Of a stretch of DNA of 64,000 nt, positions 34,920-44,284 are shown in pieces (positions within the stretch are counted from its first letter, which is position 1; the number at the start of each line of letters is the position of its first letter). The notes under the pieces are model-generated. The model saw nothing but the letters and a program-made list of their open reading frames with translations. It did no database searches and was not told the origin of the DNA. The position numbers were made by a program, and so were the translations under genes. This DNA is from Leptotrichia massiliensis (GTDB taxonomy: Bacteria > Fusobacteriota > Fusobacteriia > Fusobacteriales > Leptotrichiaceae): contig NZ_FNVZ01000004.1 of the NCBI RefSeq assembly GCF_900104625.1, positions 248,001 to 312,000 of the forward strand. Direction: 5' to 3'.

Positions 34920-35957
34920 TTAACAAAATTTATCATACATTTGTCTATATTTTTTTAATATTTTATCATAAGAAAAGTTTTCTTCATAATATTTTTTAAA
35001 ATTATAACCTGGAATTGCTTCATAATACTTTTCTATTTTACTTTCTAAATCTTCAACATTATTTTTTACTAAAAAATCCTTATTTATTATAATTTCCGGA
35101 ATAGCACAGACATCTGAAGCAAAAACCGGTTTATTATAAAGATATCCTTCTATTATTGGTAATCCAAACCCTTCACCATATTTTGCTAAAACTGTCACCA
35201 AATCAGTGCTTTCATAATATTTTCCAACTTCTTCATCTGGAACATATCCCAGCAATTCGATATTTTCCAGGCGATTCTGTTTTATTTCTTCCCTGTATTT
35301 TTCTAATAACGGCCCTTTACCGGCTATTTTAATATCATAATTTCTTTTTGCTAATTCTATTAATAAATCAATATCTGCTCTCTCTTCAATGCTTCGGACA
35401 GTAAAAATTTTAATTTTATCTGTTTTCCAGTTATCTTCTGGTATATCTTTTTTAATAACCTGTTCAAAAGGAGTCGTATTATATATAATTTTAAAATTTT
35501 TTCCTTCATATAAAGATTTTTCTTTTGAAAATTTTGAAATAAAATGTACTAGTTTCGATTTTTTATAAACTTTCTTCTCGATATATTTAAATAAATTTTG
35601 TAATTTATGATTTACTGCATTAGATTGGTAATAAAGTCCATCATGTACTGTGAAAATATCTGTTTTTTTTAAAAGAAAAAAGCTCATAAGATAATTATGA
35701 GAATGTATAATATATTTTTTATTTTTAAACTTTCTATTTATTAATTTATTCAAACTGATAAATCTGAATTTATTTTTCTTTATTCCAATGCAATTTATTC
35801 CATTCCAGTTAAATTCGACATTTTCATCATCAAAAAAAATATAATATTTTTCTATATTTTCTCCTAAGGATTGAGCCTGAAATAAAATCACATTTTCGAC
35901 TCCTCTTTTAAATTTCAAAGGATTATTAAATCCGAAATATATCACACATTTCCTCAT
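34920..35957 (-). CDS. GT4 glycosyltransferase
   Basis: This 345-residue GT-B enzyme has an N-terminal acceptor domain starting CVIYFGFNNPLKFKRGVENV and a C-terminal nucleotide-sugar domain with TVRSIEERADIDLLIELAKR and AKYGEGFGLPIIEGYLYNKPVFASDVCAIPEI, including the E-x7-E signature. The donor is unknown. It lies between two other GT-B genes of the locus, with short gaps. Confidence 0.85.
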   Translation of the reverse strand: MRKCVIYFGFNNPLKFKRGVENVILFQAQSLGENIEKYYIFFDDENVEFNWNGINCIGIKKNKFRFISLNKLINRKFKNKKYIIHSHNYLMSFFLLKKTDIFTVHDGLYYQSNAVNHKLQNLFKYIEKKVYKKSKLVHFISKFSKEKSLYEGKNFKIIYNTTPFEQVIKKDIPEDNWKTDKIKIFTVRSIEERADIDLLIELAKRNYDIKIAGKGPLLEKYREEIKQNRLENIELLGYVPDEEVGKYYESTDLVTVLAKYGEGFGLPIIEGYLYNKPVFASDVCAIPEIIINKDFLVKNNVEDLESKIEKYYEAIPGYNFKKYYEENFSYDKILKKYRQMYDKFC

Positions 35958-36001
35958 TTTTATTTTTTATCCTTTCAAAAATTATTTATATTTTTTCTGT
36001 A

Positions 36002-37105
36002 TTACTTTTTTAAAACTATCTCAAAAAGTTTTTTCCAGTTATTACAGTAAGGCTGTTCTATATTTTTACAGATATTCCCATCAAAATTAATATTTTTTTC
36101 TGTAATAACTGATTCCATTTTTGCAGCTAGTTCTTCAGCTGAATCAGGATTAAAGAAAAAAACATTTTGATAATTTCCCAATGTTTCATGTGCATAGGGC
36201 AAATCAGCCAAAATCAGCTTTTTCTTGAACTCTTTTGCCTCAGTAATCGGTAATCCCCACGTCTCAATTTTAGAAGGAAATATAACTGTTTCTATCTTAT
36301 TGTAATACTTCATTAAATTTTCTCTTGACTGAAGTCCAATAAATTTAATACATTCCAGTTTACTATATTTTTCAGTTATTTCTTTTGAATAAATATTTTC
36401 ACTGCCATCTATTGTCAAATAAGCCTTGAAATTTTTAATATTTTTACTCTCCAGAATTTCAGCAGCTTTACAAATCACCTCAAAATTTTTAAAAACTCTT
36501 GGAAAGCTGGGATAAATGAAACTATTTTTTTCTACTTCCAGATCTGTGTCTAGCTTTAAATCTTCCAGATTAACCTCAGGATGTGCAACAATAACATTTT
36601 CTATTCCAAAAGCTTTCTTAAATTCTTTTCTTATCCAGTCCTGCTGAACAATAACATAATTATTTTTCTTTATATTTATTTTATAAATGTATTTATAAAA
36701 TTTTGAAAAAAGAAATAATTTAAATGATTTTTTTCTTTCTTCTTTTGTCATTTTATAAAACATCATCGGATTGTGACAGTAAACAACTCTTTTATCAGCT
36801 GTTACATTCGGTGTCATGTCATGTAATGAAAGCCATAAATAAGGCTTCAATTTTTCCGAAAGTTTCTTAAAATAAAAATACTCATAATACATTCTTTTTA
36901 AGTAACTTTTTTTAGAGTCTTTAAATTCTATAAATTCTATTTTTGATTCATACTCTGAAAATAAATTTCTGTCGTGAACTAATGCTATTATTCTATATTC
37001 TTCCAGGAAGTTTTCTTCAAGATATTTTAAGCATTCTTTGTAAATTGTTAAGGGTCCGCCTTCACTGAAATTGATAGCGGAAATTATTATTGTTTTTTTA
37101 TCCAT
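36002..37105 (-). CDS. GT-B family glycosyltransferase
   Basis: This 367-residue protein has the C-terminal donor site in FPSKIETWGLPITEAKEFKKKLILADLPYAHETLG and an N-terminal segment starting TIIISAINFSEGGPLTIYKECL. It resembles WbdH/WbpX-like transferases. The 150-base AT-rich gap upstream (37106-37255) may hold an internal promoter, but none is clear. The sugar and linkage cannot be deduced. Confidence 0.82.
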   Translation of the reverse strand: MDKKTIIISAINFSEGGPLTIYKECLKYLEENFLEEYRIIALVHDRNLFSEYESKIEFIEFKDSKKSYLKRMYYEYFYFKKLSEKLKPYLWLSLHDMTPNVTADKRVVYCHNPMMFYKMTKEERKKSFKLFLFSKFYKYIYKINIKKNNYVIVQQDWIRKEFKKAFGIENVIVAHPEVNLEDLKLDTDLEVEKNSFIYPSFPRVFKNFEVICKAAEILESKNIKNFKAYLTIDGSENIYSKEITEKYSKLECIKFIGLQSRENLMKYYNKIETVIFPSKIETWGLPITEAKEFKKKLILADLPYAHETLGNYQNVFFFNPDSAEELAAKMESVITEKNINFDGNICKNIEQPYCNNWKKLFEIVLKK

Positions 37106-37255
37106 GTTTTAATTCTCACTTTTATTATTTAAAATTATTTGTGTTTCTTCTATCAAAGCTGTCTCATTTTATTTTAATAGTAAATTGCTCTCCCTTCAGA
37201 TAATCTGAAATATAATACATTTTTCATAAATTTGATATTTTAGTTATATTCTTTA

Positions 37256-37990
37256 TTACATAAATTCTTTAAGATTATAATTTTGTACTTCTTTATATTC
37301 TTCAGGTGTTCCAAAAGATATATGTAAATCTGTCAAAAAATATTTTATTTTCATATTTTCTTTAATCATAATATTATATACTCCACTAATGAAATATTCA
37401 TTATAATTACAATCATCCAAATATTTTTGTGCAGATTTTTTAAATATATTTTTATTTTTAAAATAATATGCTCCACAAATCGCTTTATTGCTTATAACTT
37501 TTTTTTCCATTGTTTTAGTGACATTTCCTAAATCATTTATCTCAATATAGCTGAATCTTGGATCATTAGATGTAAATGTTAAAATTGCTCCATCAGCATC
37601 ATCCTTACTTTTTAAAATAAAATCATAAAAAGTTTCACACAAAAAACTGTGATCACAATCATTAAATAAAACTGGATTTTCATTATTAATCAATTCTATT
37701 CCTCTAAGACATGTTAAGACTGCTCCATTTAAAACTTGATCAATAATTTTCAACTTAGCATTTGGATAATATTTTAAAATTTCCCTATCTATTTTATATT
37801 TCTCAACATGCTCTTTTAACACAATAAAGATAAGGTCGTCAATTTTAGCAAACTTTACAATTGACTGAGTCGCCCAAAAAAAGAAAGGTTTCCCATTCAA
37901 TTCAATTAAAGGTTTAGGAATCTCAATCCCTTCTTTTTTAAATCTTGTTCCCCCACCAGCCATGGGCATTATTAAATTTATATTTCCCAT
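37256..37990 (-). CDS. Nucleotidyltransferase for a polysaccharide substituent
   Basis: This 244-residue protein has the sugar-nucleotidyltransferase start MPMAGGGTRFKKEGIEIPKPLIELNGKPFFFWA, with G-G-G-x-R and the PKPL turn. It also has a metal-site Asp in VLFNDCDHSFLC. It is shorter than NDP-hexose pyrophosphorylases, like cytidylyl- or uridylyltransferases for small alcohol phosphates and sugar phosphates. It is followed (in transcription it is preceded) by a HAD protein and a kinase-like protein. The trio suggests activation of a small phosphorylated group; the identity is unknown. Confidence 0.75.
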   Translation of the reverse strand: MGNINLIMPMAGGGTRFKKEGIEIPKPLIELNGKPFFFWATQSIVKFAKIDDLIFIVLKEHVEKYKIDREILKYYPNAKLKIIDQVLNGAVLTCLRGIELINNENPVLFNDCDHSFLCETFYDFILKSKDDADGAILTFTSNDPRFSYIEINDLGNVTKTMEKKVISNKAICGAYYFKNKNIFKKSAQKYLDDCNYNEYFISGVYNIMIKENMKIKYFLTDLHISFGTPEEYKEVQNYNLKEFM

Positions 37991-38015
37991 AAATAACTCC
38001 TGATAATATATTTTT

Positions 38016-38414
38016 TTAATCTATTCTTTCTCTTGCGTTATCTAACATTTTATTCAATTCTTCTTCATTATATTTCAAAAATTCATCAGGTCTTATTGCT
38101 CTATCATCAATGTAAAAACCACCTTTTCCTGGCCATGGTTTTCCAAAAATTATTTCATCATAAGGAATATCCCATTTATCTAGCCAGTCCATTGTCATTC
38201 TTGACGTATGAACATTGATTAATCCTAAATTTCCTCCATGAGTTCTCATTTGTCTTGCTGTAAATATTAATATTTTAAATCCTTCTTTTTTGTATTCTTT
38301 TAATTTTTTTACAATATTATCATAAGGTTTCAAATCTTCATATCTTTCATCTGCTTTTTTTATAGGACAAATTGTTCCATCTAAATCTACCACTAAAGTG
38401 CCTTTATTTTTCAT
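38016..38414 (-). CDS. HAD-family capsule phosphatase-like protein
   Basis: This 132-residue compact HAD protein has the nucleophile motif VVDLDGTICP at residues 8-17, a second motif ILIFTARQMRTHGGN and the late acidic motif FYIDDRAIRPDEF. No large cap domain is present. Similar short proteins occur next to nucleotidyltransferases in capsule loci and are annotated as capsule-biosynthesis phosphatases. Its start overlaps the end of the upstream kinase-like gene by 11 bases, so the two are coupled. Confidence 0.8.
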   Translation of the reverse strand: MKNKGTLVVDLDGTICPIKKADERYEDLKPYDNIVKKLKEYKKEGFKILIFTARQMRTHGGNLGLINVHTSRMTMDWLDKWDIPYDEIIFGKPWPGKGGFYIDDRAIRPDEFLKYNEEELNKMLDNARERID

Positions 38415-39876
38415 ATTTATTCAACTCCTTCATCATATTTATAGCATTCAGTATAAAAGCAAAAACTTTACTTGGTATATCAATATGTAATGGAAGCATT
38501 GATAAGAATAAAGAAGTCTCACATACTCTTATTACTTCCATATCATATCCATACTCTTTTACTTTTTTAATAAACATATCCTGTAATAATTTTAAATTAG
38601 CACTCTCAATTTTTAAGTCCATTTTTAAATTATTATTCAATTCTATTGTAAATAAACCATTATTCATAAAATCATAATTTCCCAATATTGAATGAGATAA
38701 TTTTGCTAAATCATAATATTCATTAGTATACATTTCATCTTCACTTACTGCCCCTTTTGGATCTATTAATTTTAGCATTTCAGATGATTTATCATACAAA
38801 GTATTTGAGAAACAGGGGTCTCCATGTCCAATAACTTCAATATATTTAAATTTTTTATTAAAAATTTCATTATAATATTTTTTATATTCTGCAAATATTT
38901 CATCTATCGAGTTATAATCAGTTGAAAATTTTATAAATAGGTCTATTTCTCCATAAATTTCCATTTCTTTTAATTTTTGTATTCGTTCTTCAACTTTTTT
39001 ATAATACAGCTCATTAAAAACTTTATTAAATTTTTCCTTTGATATATCTCTTTTTTCTCTTCTTATTATAAATTCAAATATTTTATTTAAATAATTTTCA
39101 AAACTCTCTTCATTAAATGAATTATGAATCCATTGTAATGCAACATCAGGAATATTTAGTCTTTCCATTGTATACGAAGCTCTTTCTTCATTTTCTTTAT
39201 AATCATATGGCATTACCATCCATTTTTGCATATGATGTGGAAGCATATAATAAAAATCATGCTCCTTTTTCATCTTTGTTTTGTCAACAGAACTCTTTGT
39301 TATTGTATATTTATCACTTGATAAAGAATTAAAATACCGTGCTTCAAAACTTCCTGAAAAAAAGAGTAAAAAATCTCTTAATTCTGACAAATTTATTTTA
39401 AAATCATTTGGTAAAATTTCATCTGTATCCAAAAAAAATTGATTTTTATTATTATCTAATATTCTTTTTGTTAGATATTCAGAATAACTTTGTATATTTG
39501 GAAATACTATTATACTAGAGTTATATTTATTATCTACCATTGTCTGATTAATATACTTGCATTTTTCTAAAAATATAAAAAATTTTTCTTCATTTACTAC
39601 GACATTACTTGATAAAAAATGAATGTATATTTTTTCTGAATCTTCTTTATCTTCAAATAATAAATTTTCTTTTAAATTTTCAATTTCTGTCCAGTTTTTT
39701 AAATATTCAAATCTAATCTGAACATTATGAAATTTCTCCAAAGTTTGTTTCAATCTTTCTATAAATTTAACTTTTTTGTAAATAATCTCACTATATCTTT
39801 TGTTTCCTATAATTCCAGAAATTATTCTTGAGGGTTTTTCTATATCATCATAAACAAAACATATTTTTTTTTCCAT
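38404..39876 (-). CDS. Kinase-like protein (APH/choline-kinase fold) of polysaccharide locus
   Basis: This 490-residue protein has a C-terminal region with EVIGHGDPCFSNTLYDKSSEMLKLIDPKGAV (about residues 345-375). This matches the Brenner catalytic H-G-D-x-x-x-x-N and the metal-binding D-P-K of aminoglycoside/choline kinases. The N-terminal 200 residues are not recognised, though they include a short dehydrogenase-like or glycosyltransferase-like pattern. With the HAD and nucleotidyltransferase genes downstream it may phosphorylate a small alcohol or sugar to be activated and attached to the glycan. This pathway is inferred. Confidence 0.65.
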   Translation of the reverse strand: MEKKICFVYDDIEKPSRIISGIIGNKRYSEIIYKKVKFIERLKQTLEKFHNVQIRFEYLKNWTEIENLKENLLFEDKEDSEKIYIHFLSSNVVVNEEKFFIFLEKCKYINQTMVDNKYNSSIIVFPNIQSYSEYLTKRILDNNKNQFFLDTDEILPNDFKINLSELRDFLLFFSGSFEARYFNSLSSDKYTITKSSVDKTKMKKEHDFYYMLPHHMQKWMVMPYDYKENEERASYTMERLNIPDVALQWIHNSFNEESFENYLNKIFEFIIRREKRDISKEKFNKVFNELYYKKVEERIQKLKEMEIYGEIDLFIKFSTDYNSIDEIFAEYKKYYNEIFNKKFKYIEVIGHGDPCFSNTLYDKSSEMLKLIDPKGAVSEDEMYTNEYYDLAKLSHSILGNYDFMNNGLFTIELNNNLKMDLKIESANLKLLQDMFIKKVKEYGYDMEVIRVCETSLFLSMLPLHIDIPSKVFAFILNAINMMKELNKYEK

Positions 39877-39891
39877 TTTTTCTCCCCTTTT

Positions 39892-40764
39892 TTATTTTTT
39901 ACTAAAATATCTGATATTTATTCTAAATATAACAGAAGAAATCCCTATAACAAATATGATATAAGATATTTTTATTATTTCTACTGAATCAAATAATTTA
40001 AAGGTCAATATCTCAGGAATCATTAAAAAATTAAATTCAAAATTAAAAGCTCTAGCAAATAAATCATAAGATGATATTTCAAATATCCAAACTAATATAC
40101 TTATAAAAAATAATATTGGAATTCTCCCTTTTAACAAATATTTTGCATAATTATATAGTTCATTTATTTGTTCAATAACTTTTAAAATATAAATTCCTTT
40201 TCTGGTTTCACTTTTTGTTAAAATTATTCTATTTGTATACAGATATGTATATCTAAAACAAAGATAACAAAAAACAGAAAAAAATAAAAACGAAGATAAA
40301 TAGAAAAGTAATTTATAGCTTACAAATTGTTTTAATCCTATTCCAGATATTAAAATAAATGTTAATATTAAAGTATCAAAAAATCTATCTATCCAGGTTC
40401 CAATAAAACCCTTTCCAGAATTATCAAGCATATACGATATTTCCAAAATTTTAAATAAATCTCCTAATTTAAAAGGTATAAAATAATTTACGTATGTATA
40501 TGAAAGATAAACATTTATTAGTTCTTTTAAATTTCTTTTTTCTTCGATATAAATTATAAAAAATCTAATAAATCTAAAAATATGTGATACTATATATAAT
40601 AAAATAAATAATATCAAGTATTTTAAATTATATTCAAAATTATTGCCATATTTTGTAACATTATTTATAAAAAATATTGTTGCTATACATATAAATATTA
40701 AAAATATGTAATTCAAAATAGTTTTTCTTAAATTTATTCTTTTTAAACTTTTCAATATCATCAT
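39892..40764 (-). CDS. Flippase-like integral membrane protein (UPF0104/LPG synthase TM family)
   Basis: This 290-residue protein has about 7-8 membrane spans. The pattern YVNYFIPFKLGDLFKILEISYMLDNSGKGFIGTWIDRFFDTLILTFIL is typical of the lysylphosphatidylglycerol-synthetase transmembrane region family, members of which sit beside GT2 genes in glycolipid loci. Its stop overlaps the start of the GT2 gene by four bases. The role in lipid or lipid-sugar movement is inferred. Confidence 0.75.
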   Translation of the reverse strand: MMILKSLKRINLRKTILNYIFLIFICIATIFFINNVTKYGNNFEYNLKYLILFILLYIVSHIFRFIRFFIIYIEEKRNLKELINVYLSYTYVNYFIPFKLGDLFKILEISYMLDNSGKGFIGTWIDRFFDTLILTFILISGIGLKQFVSYKLLFYLSSFLFFSVFCYLCFRYTYLYTNRIILTKSETRKGIYILKVIEQINELYNYAKYLLKGRIPILFFISILVWIFEISSYDLFARAFNFEFNFLMIPEILTFKLFDSVEIIKISYIIFVIGISSVIFRINIRYFSKK

Positions 40765-41465
40765 CTTATACCTTTTTTCTTTAATTCTATACTATATTTT
40801 ATTATTCTTTTTATTAATTTCCATTTAGATAATAATCCAGTATTCCAACTCGAAACTCCATTAATTCTATTTGGAAAAAGTACATTTATTCTTTTAAAAT
40901 CTAATTTTTGCTTTTTTCCCATATATAATACGTATAAATCAAACGAAAAATCTTTTGGAGGTTCTATCCATGTCCTATAAAATTTTCTTGAAAATACATT
41001 CGGTTGTCCATTTATATCCCAAAGAAATTCTCTAAGATAAATTGTTTCAAAAATTGACATGCCTATTGTAAAAAAATTTTCAACAAAAGACCTTTTTTTT
41101 CTTTTTCCTTTCACATACATATTTTTATTCCAATTATTTTTTTCCAATATTTTATAAGCTCTTATAATATCTTGAGGATCTGTCTGCATATCTGCATGCA
41201 TCCACCCTAAAAAATCCCCCTTTGCTTCTTTTAAACCTTGAAGAATACCATAACCATATCCTTTATTTATAGGAACTAGCACAGTTCTTGCAAATAAATA
41301 TTTAGGAAGTAATCTTTTTAAAACTTCGTCTGAATTATCAGTGGAACCGTTATTAACTAATATTATTTCTATATCTTCGTTTTCCAAAATACTATCAAAT
41401 TTATCAAGAATTATCGGTATATTCTCTTCTTCATTATAACATGGTATAACTATAGACATTTTCAT
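40761..41465 (-). CDS. GT2 polyprenyl-phosphate-type glycosyltransferase
   Basis: This 234-residue enzyme resembles DPM1/GtrB catalytic domains. It opens SIVIPCYNEEENIPIILDKF, followed by NNGSTDNSDEV, NKGYGYGILQGLKEAKGDFLGWMHADMQTDP (metal site) and later NGQPNVFSRKFY. GtrB proteins usually carry two C-terminal membrane spans; these are missing here, so the enzyme is catalytic-only. It probably loads a sugar onto undecaprenyl phosphate. Neighbours are a flippase-like protein and GtrA. Confidence 0.87.
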   Translation of the reverse strand: MKMSIVIPCYNEEENIPIILDKFDSILENEDIEIILVNNGSTDNSDEVLKRLLPKYLFARTVLVPINKGYGYGILQGLKEAKGDFLGWMHADMQTDPQDIIRAYKILEKNNWNKNMYVKGKRKKRSFVENFFTIGMSIFETIYLREFLWDINGQPNVFSRKFYRTWIEPPKDFSFDLYVLYMGKKQKLDFKRINVLFPNRINGVSSWNTGLLSKWKLIKRIIKYSIELKKKGIR

Positions 41466-41517
41466 TATTATTATTCTCCTTTTATGGACTTAATTCAGAA
41501 ATATAGCAATTTACAAC

Positions 41518-41898
41518 TTATTTTTTAAAAATCAAAAATTTTGAAGTTATATAATTTAATATTATTCCTATTATATTGGAAATTATTTTTAACAATTTAT
41601 CATCCTGTTTAAAAATTTCAACACCTATAACCATAATTCCGACATCTAAAACCCCTGTTATATATCTTGTAAAAGCAAAAAATAAAAATTCTTTTAAGAT
41701 TTTGTTTTTCAATTTTTCTTTTTTTTCAAAAACAAAGTTTCTATTTGCAAAGAAAGAAAATATCAAGGCTAAAATCCATGCAATTATACTTGACAAAATA
41801 TAATTCAGATTCGAAACACTTCTTAAAATAAAATAAATAAAGATATTCAAAAAAGTAGTTAATGCTCCAATTATACCGTATTTAAAAATTTCTATCAT
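41518..41898 (-). CDS. GtrA-family membrane protein
   Basis: This 126-residue protein has four membrane spans and the family-typical opening FKYGIIGALTTFLNIFIYFIL, then ANRNFVF and FFAFTRYITGVLDVGIMVIGVE. The GtrA family is proposed to flip undecaprenyl-phosphate-linked sugars. The gene is upstream of the GT2 gene and downstream of the large membrane-protein gene. Confidence 0.88.
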   Translation of the reverse strand: MIEIFKYGIIGALTTFLNIFIYFILRSVSNLNYILSSIIAWILALIFSFFANRNFVFEKKEKLKNKILKEFLFFAFTRYITGVLDVGIMVIGVEIFKQDDKLLKIISNIIGIILNYITSKFLIFKK

Positions 41899-41938
41899 TT
41901 ATTCCTCTATATTTCCTTTCTAAAATTTTATTCTTCTT

Positions 41939-44251
41939 TTACGGTGTTCCTATTACAATTTCAGGAACTATATATGCTTTCTTATTATTTTCATTTATAA
42001 ATTGAATTTTTGATATTTCTTTATTTGGAAAATCGTTTTTAAACCCGATATAACTTCTTTCCTTATCATTAAGCTGTAATAGTTCTAATACTTTATTTCC
42101 TTGTATATCATATCCTATAAGTTTTATTTTATCAAAATTATAATTTCTTACTCTTTTTGTATACAGATATTCTAATTTAAGCGGTTTCGGTAATACCATT
42201 TCTGTTATTTCCTCTTTTGAATTTAAATCATCTAAATAGTATTTTTCACCTAAAAAATATGTGTATTCTATTTTCCCAGTTTCCTTTCCAATATAATAAC
42301 CTTTTTGGTTTTCCATTATAAAAAATGGATAAATCGGAAGAGTCCAGCTATTGGTTTTATAAAACTTTGAATATTTTTTCCAATCCGAATGAACTTCATC
42401 ATATCTAAAAACATTATTATTTATTATTGGAGAATACCTTAATATGATAAATATTATTAAAATATTATATAAAATTTTTATATTATTTTTGCTTTCTCCC
42501 ATATTTCTTTTTACAATAAAAGGAATTAATACTAGTATAAGAAGCATTGGTATCCTTGTTAATAGTGCATGTCTGGTATTTATTGCTCCAAATGCCGTTG
42601 ACCACAAATTTGAACCGCTCCATACCTTAGATATGACATTCAAATATGAATTAATGAAAATCAGGGACAGTAGACTCAACAGTATAATACTTTCTCTATT
42701 TTTATTTTTAATACTGATATATACTAAAATTCCTGCTATTATTATAAAAATTATTAAATATACCATATTTAAATTAAGAATATTTTGATTTTGTTCTGTC
42801 CCAAAGTTAAATATATTTATAAATTGTTGTACAATTTGATGTGTTCCTATATTTATTATTTCCATAATCTTTATTTTCCCTATTGGTCTAAACCAGACTG
42901 TGGTATGCCTTCCAACTATTCTATATGCCGGTTCATTATCAAATCTTATCCAATTTTTTGTATGTCTATATGTATAAACTAACTGAATCATTGTTGATAA
43001 TGCTATAGAAACTAGAAAAATTTTATCTCTTATTTTCAATTTTTTCCATAACAATATTAAAATTCCCATTGCTACAGGTAATAATGTAATATAATGTAAT
43101 TTTGAAATACATAATAATACTGTTAATATCACTAATAATATATAATTTTTTTTCTTTAATTCATTAAAGTCTATCAGACTTATATAAAAAATCATTATTA
43201 TATTCATATATGCAAATGCTATAAATGTATGAGTTTCTGCATATGGAAATATATTAAAAACCGCAAACAGTATACTTACTGTAAATCTAAAAAATATATT
43301 CCCATATTTTCTAAATCTATGTAATACAAAAATGGAAGAGCCAAAACTTATAATTAAAATAGCTACATTTGACATTAAAAAAATTGTCCATCTGGCATTA
43401 AATCCTAATTTTGCTATTAAAATTGCTATTAACCTATGAAATAGAGGAAAATAGCCACCTTCCATTCTAAAAATATTTCCTGTAATTCCTTTACGGGCAT
43501 AATAAAAAAAATCATAAAATTCTTCTGCATAAGGTTCTGCTTTAAATGATAGTACCGGAGCTTTTATATTTATTAAAAAAAACGCTATTAATGCTGTTAC
43601 TATGTATATTTTAATATTATTTTTTTTCTGTTTTTTTATCAATTTTAAAAAATAAAAATAACTCGATATTGCTAAAAATAAAAATATAATCTGTCCTATT
43701 ACTATAGTATTTATTTCATAAAACTCTACTCTCTGAACTAATGATTTTTCTGTTTTTTCTCCATTTTGAAGTAATTCTCCATACATAATATCTTCTGTTT
43801 TATGCATAGATACTGAATTTCCTGTTTCTCCATCAATTCCTTCTATTTTTAAGGTAGCTTCTCCCTTTTTAAATTGAAAAAACTTAAGATTGAAAAAATG
43901 AAAATCATTATCTTTTATTTTGGACATATCTATTATTTCTACTTTTTTCTTACTTCCTTGTGTTAATTCAACTTTTATTTTTCCTTTATTACTTCTTCCA
44001 TATGTTGTAAATAAGACCCCATATCTTGTTATATACCCTGGAATATAAACTTTTTGTTCAAAAACTGTTCCTTTTGATAATTCCTTCGACAATTCCCAGT
44101 TGTATAATTTAGAAGCTTCTTCTTTTTGTGATTCATTTTTTATTGCCACTATTGACGGAATAACTATCCCAACAAGTAAAAAAAACATCCAAATAATTAG
44201 AGATTTTGAAAATTTTATTTTTTGTTTTTTTATATTATAAAAATTCTTCAC
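41939..44251 (-). CDS. Large membrane protein, probable lipid-linked-sugar glycosyltransferase
   Basis: This protein of 770 residues has an N-terminal membrane anchor (about residues 18-37) and a soluble beta-rich domain (to about 180) that probably sits in the periplasm. About 10 membrane spans follow, then a C-terminal soluble domain of about 130 residues. The layout resembles GT-C transferases and GtrC-type proteins. With GtrA and the GT2 enzyme it would form a side-branch glycosylation set. No GT-C DxD motif could be fixed with confidence (FKAEPYAEEFYDFFYY is a candidate loop). Confidence 0.65.
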   Translation of the reverse strand: MKNFYNIKKQKIKFSKSLIIWMFFLLVGIVIPSIVAIKNESQKEEASKLYNWELSKELSKGTVFEQKVYIPGYITRYGVLFTTYGRSNKGKIKVELTQGSKKKVEIIDMSKIKDNDFHFFNLKFFQFKKGEATLKIEGIDGETGNSVSMHKTEDIMYGELLQNGEKTEKSLVQRVEFYEINTIVIGQIIFLFLAISSYFYFLKLIKKQKKNNIKIYIVTALIAFFLINIKAPVLSFKAEPYAEEFYDFFYYARKGITGNIFRMEGGYFPLFHRLIAILIAKLGFNARWTIFLMSNVAILIISFGSSIFVLHRFRKYGNIFFRFTVSILFAVFNIFPYAETHTFIAFAYMNIIMIFYISLIDFNELKKKNYILLVILTVLLCISKLHYITLLPVAMGILILLWKKLKIRDKIFLVSIALSTMIQLVYTYRHTKNWIRFDNEPAYRIVGRHTTVWFRPIGKIKIMEIINIGTHQIVQQFINIFNFGTEQNQNILNLNMVYLIIFIIIAGILVYISIKNKNRESIILLSLLSLIFINSYLNVISKVWSGSNLWSTAFGAINTRHALLTRIPMLLILVLIPFIVKRNMGESKNNIKILYNILIIFIILRYSPIINNNVFRYDEVHSDWKKYSKFYKTNSWTLPIYPFFIMENQKGYYIGKETGKIEYTYFLGEKYYLDDLNSKEEITEMVLPKPLKLEYLYTKRVRNYNFDKIKLIGYDIQGNKVLELLQLNDKERSYIGFKNDFPNKEISKIQFINENNKKAYIVPEIVIGTP

Positions 44252-44284
44252 TTACTATTCACCCTTCAAATTAAAATAATTTAT

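Noticed and set aside
40761-44251. Reading the GtrA-like set as phage-borne serotype conversion
   Set aside because: No integrase, attachment site or phage genes are nearby; the set is embedded in and co-oriented with the polysaccharide locus.
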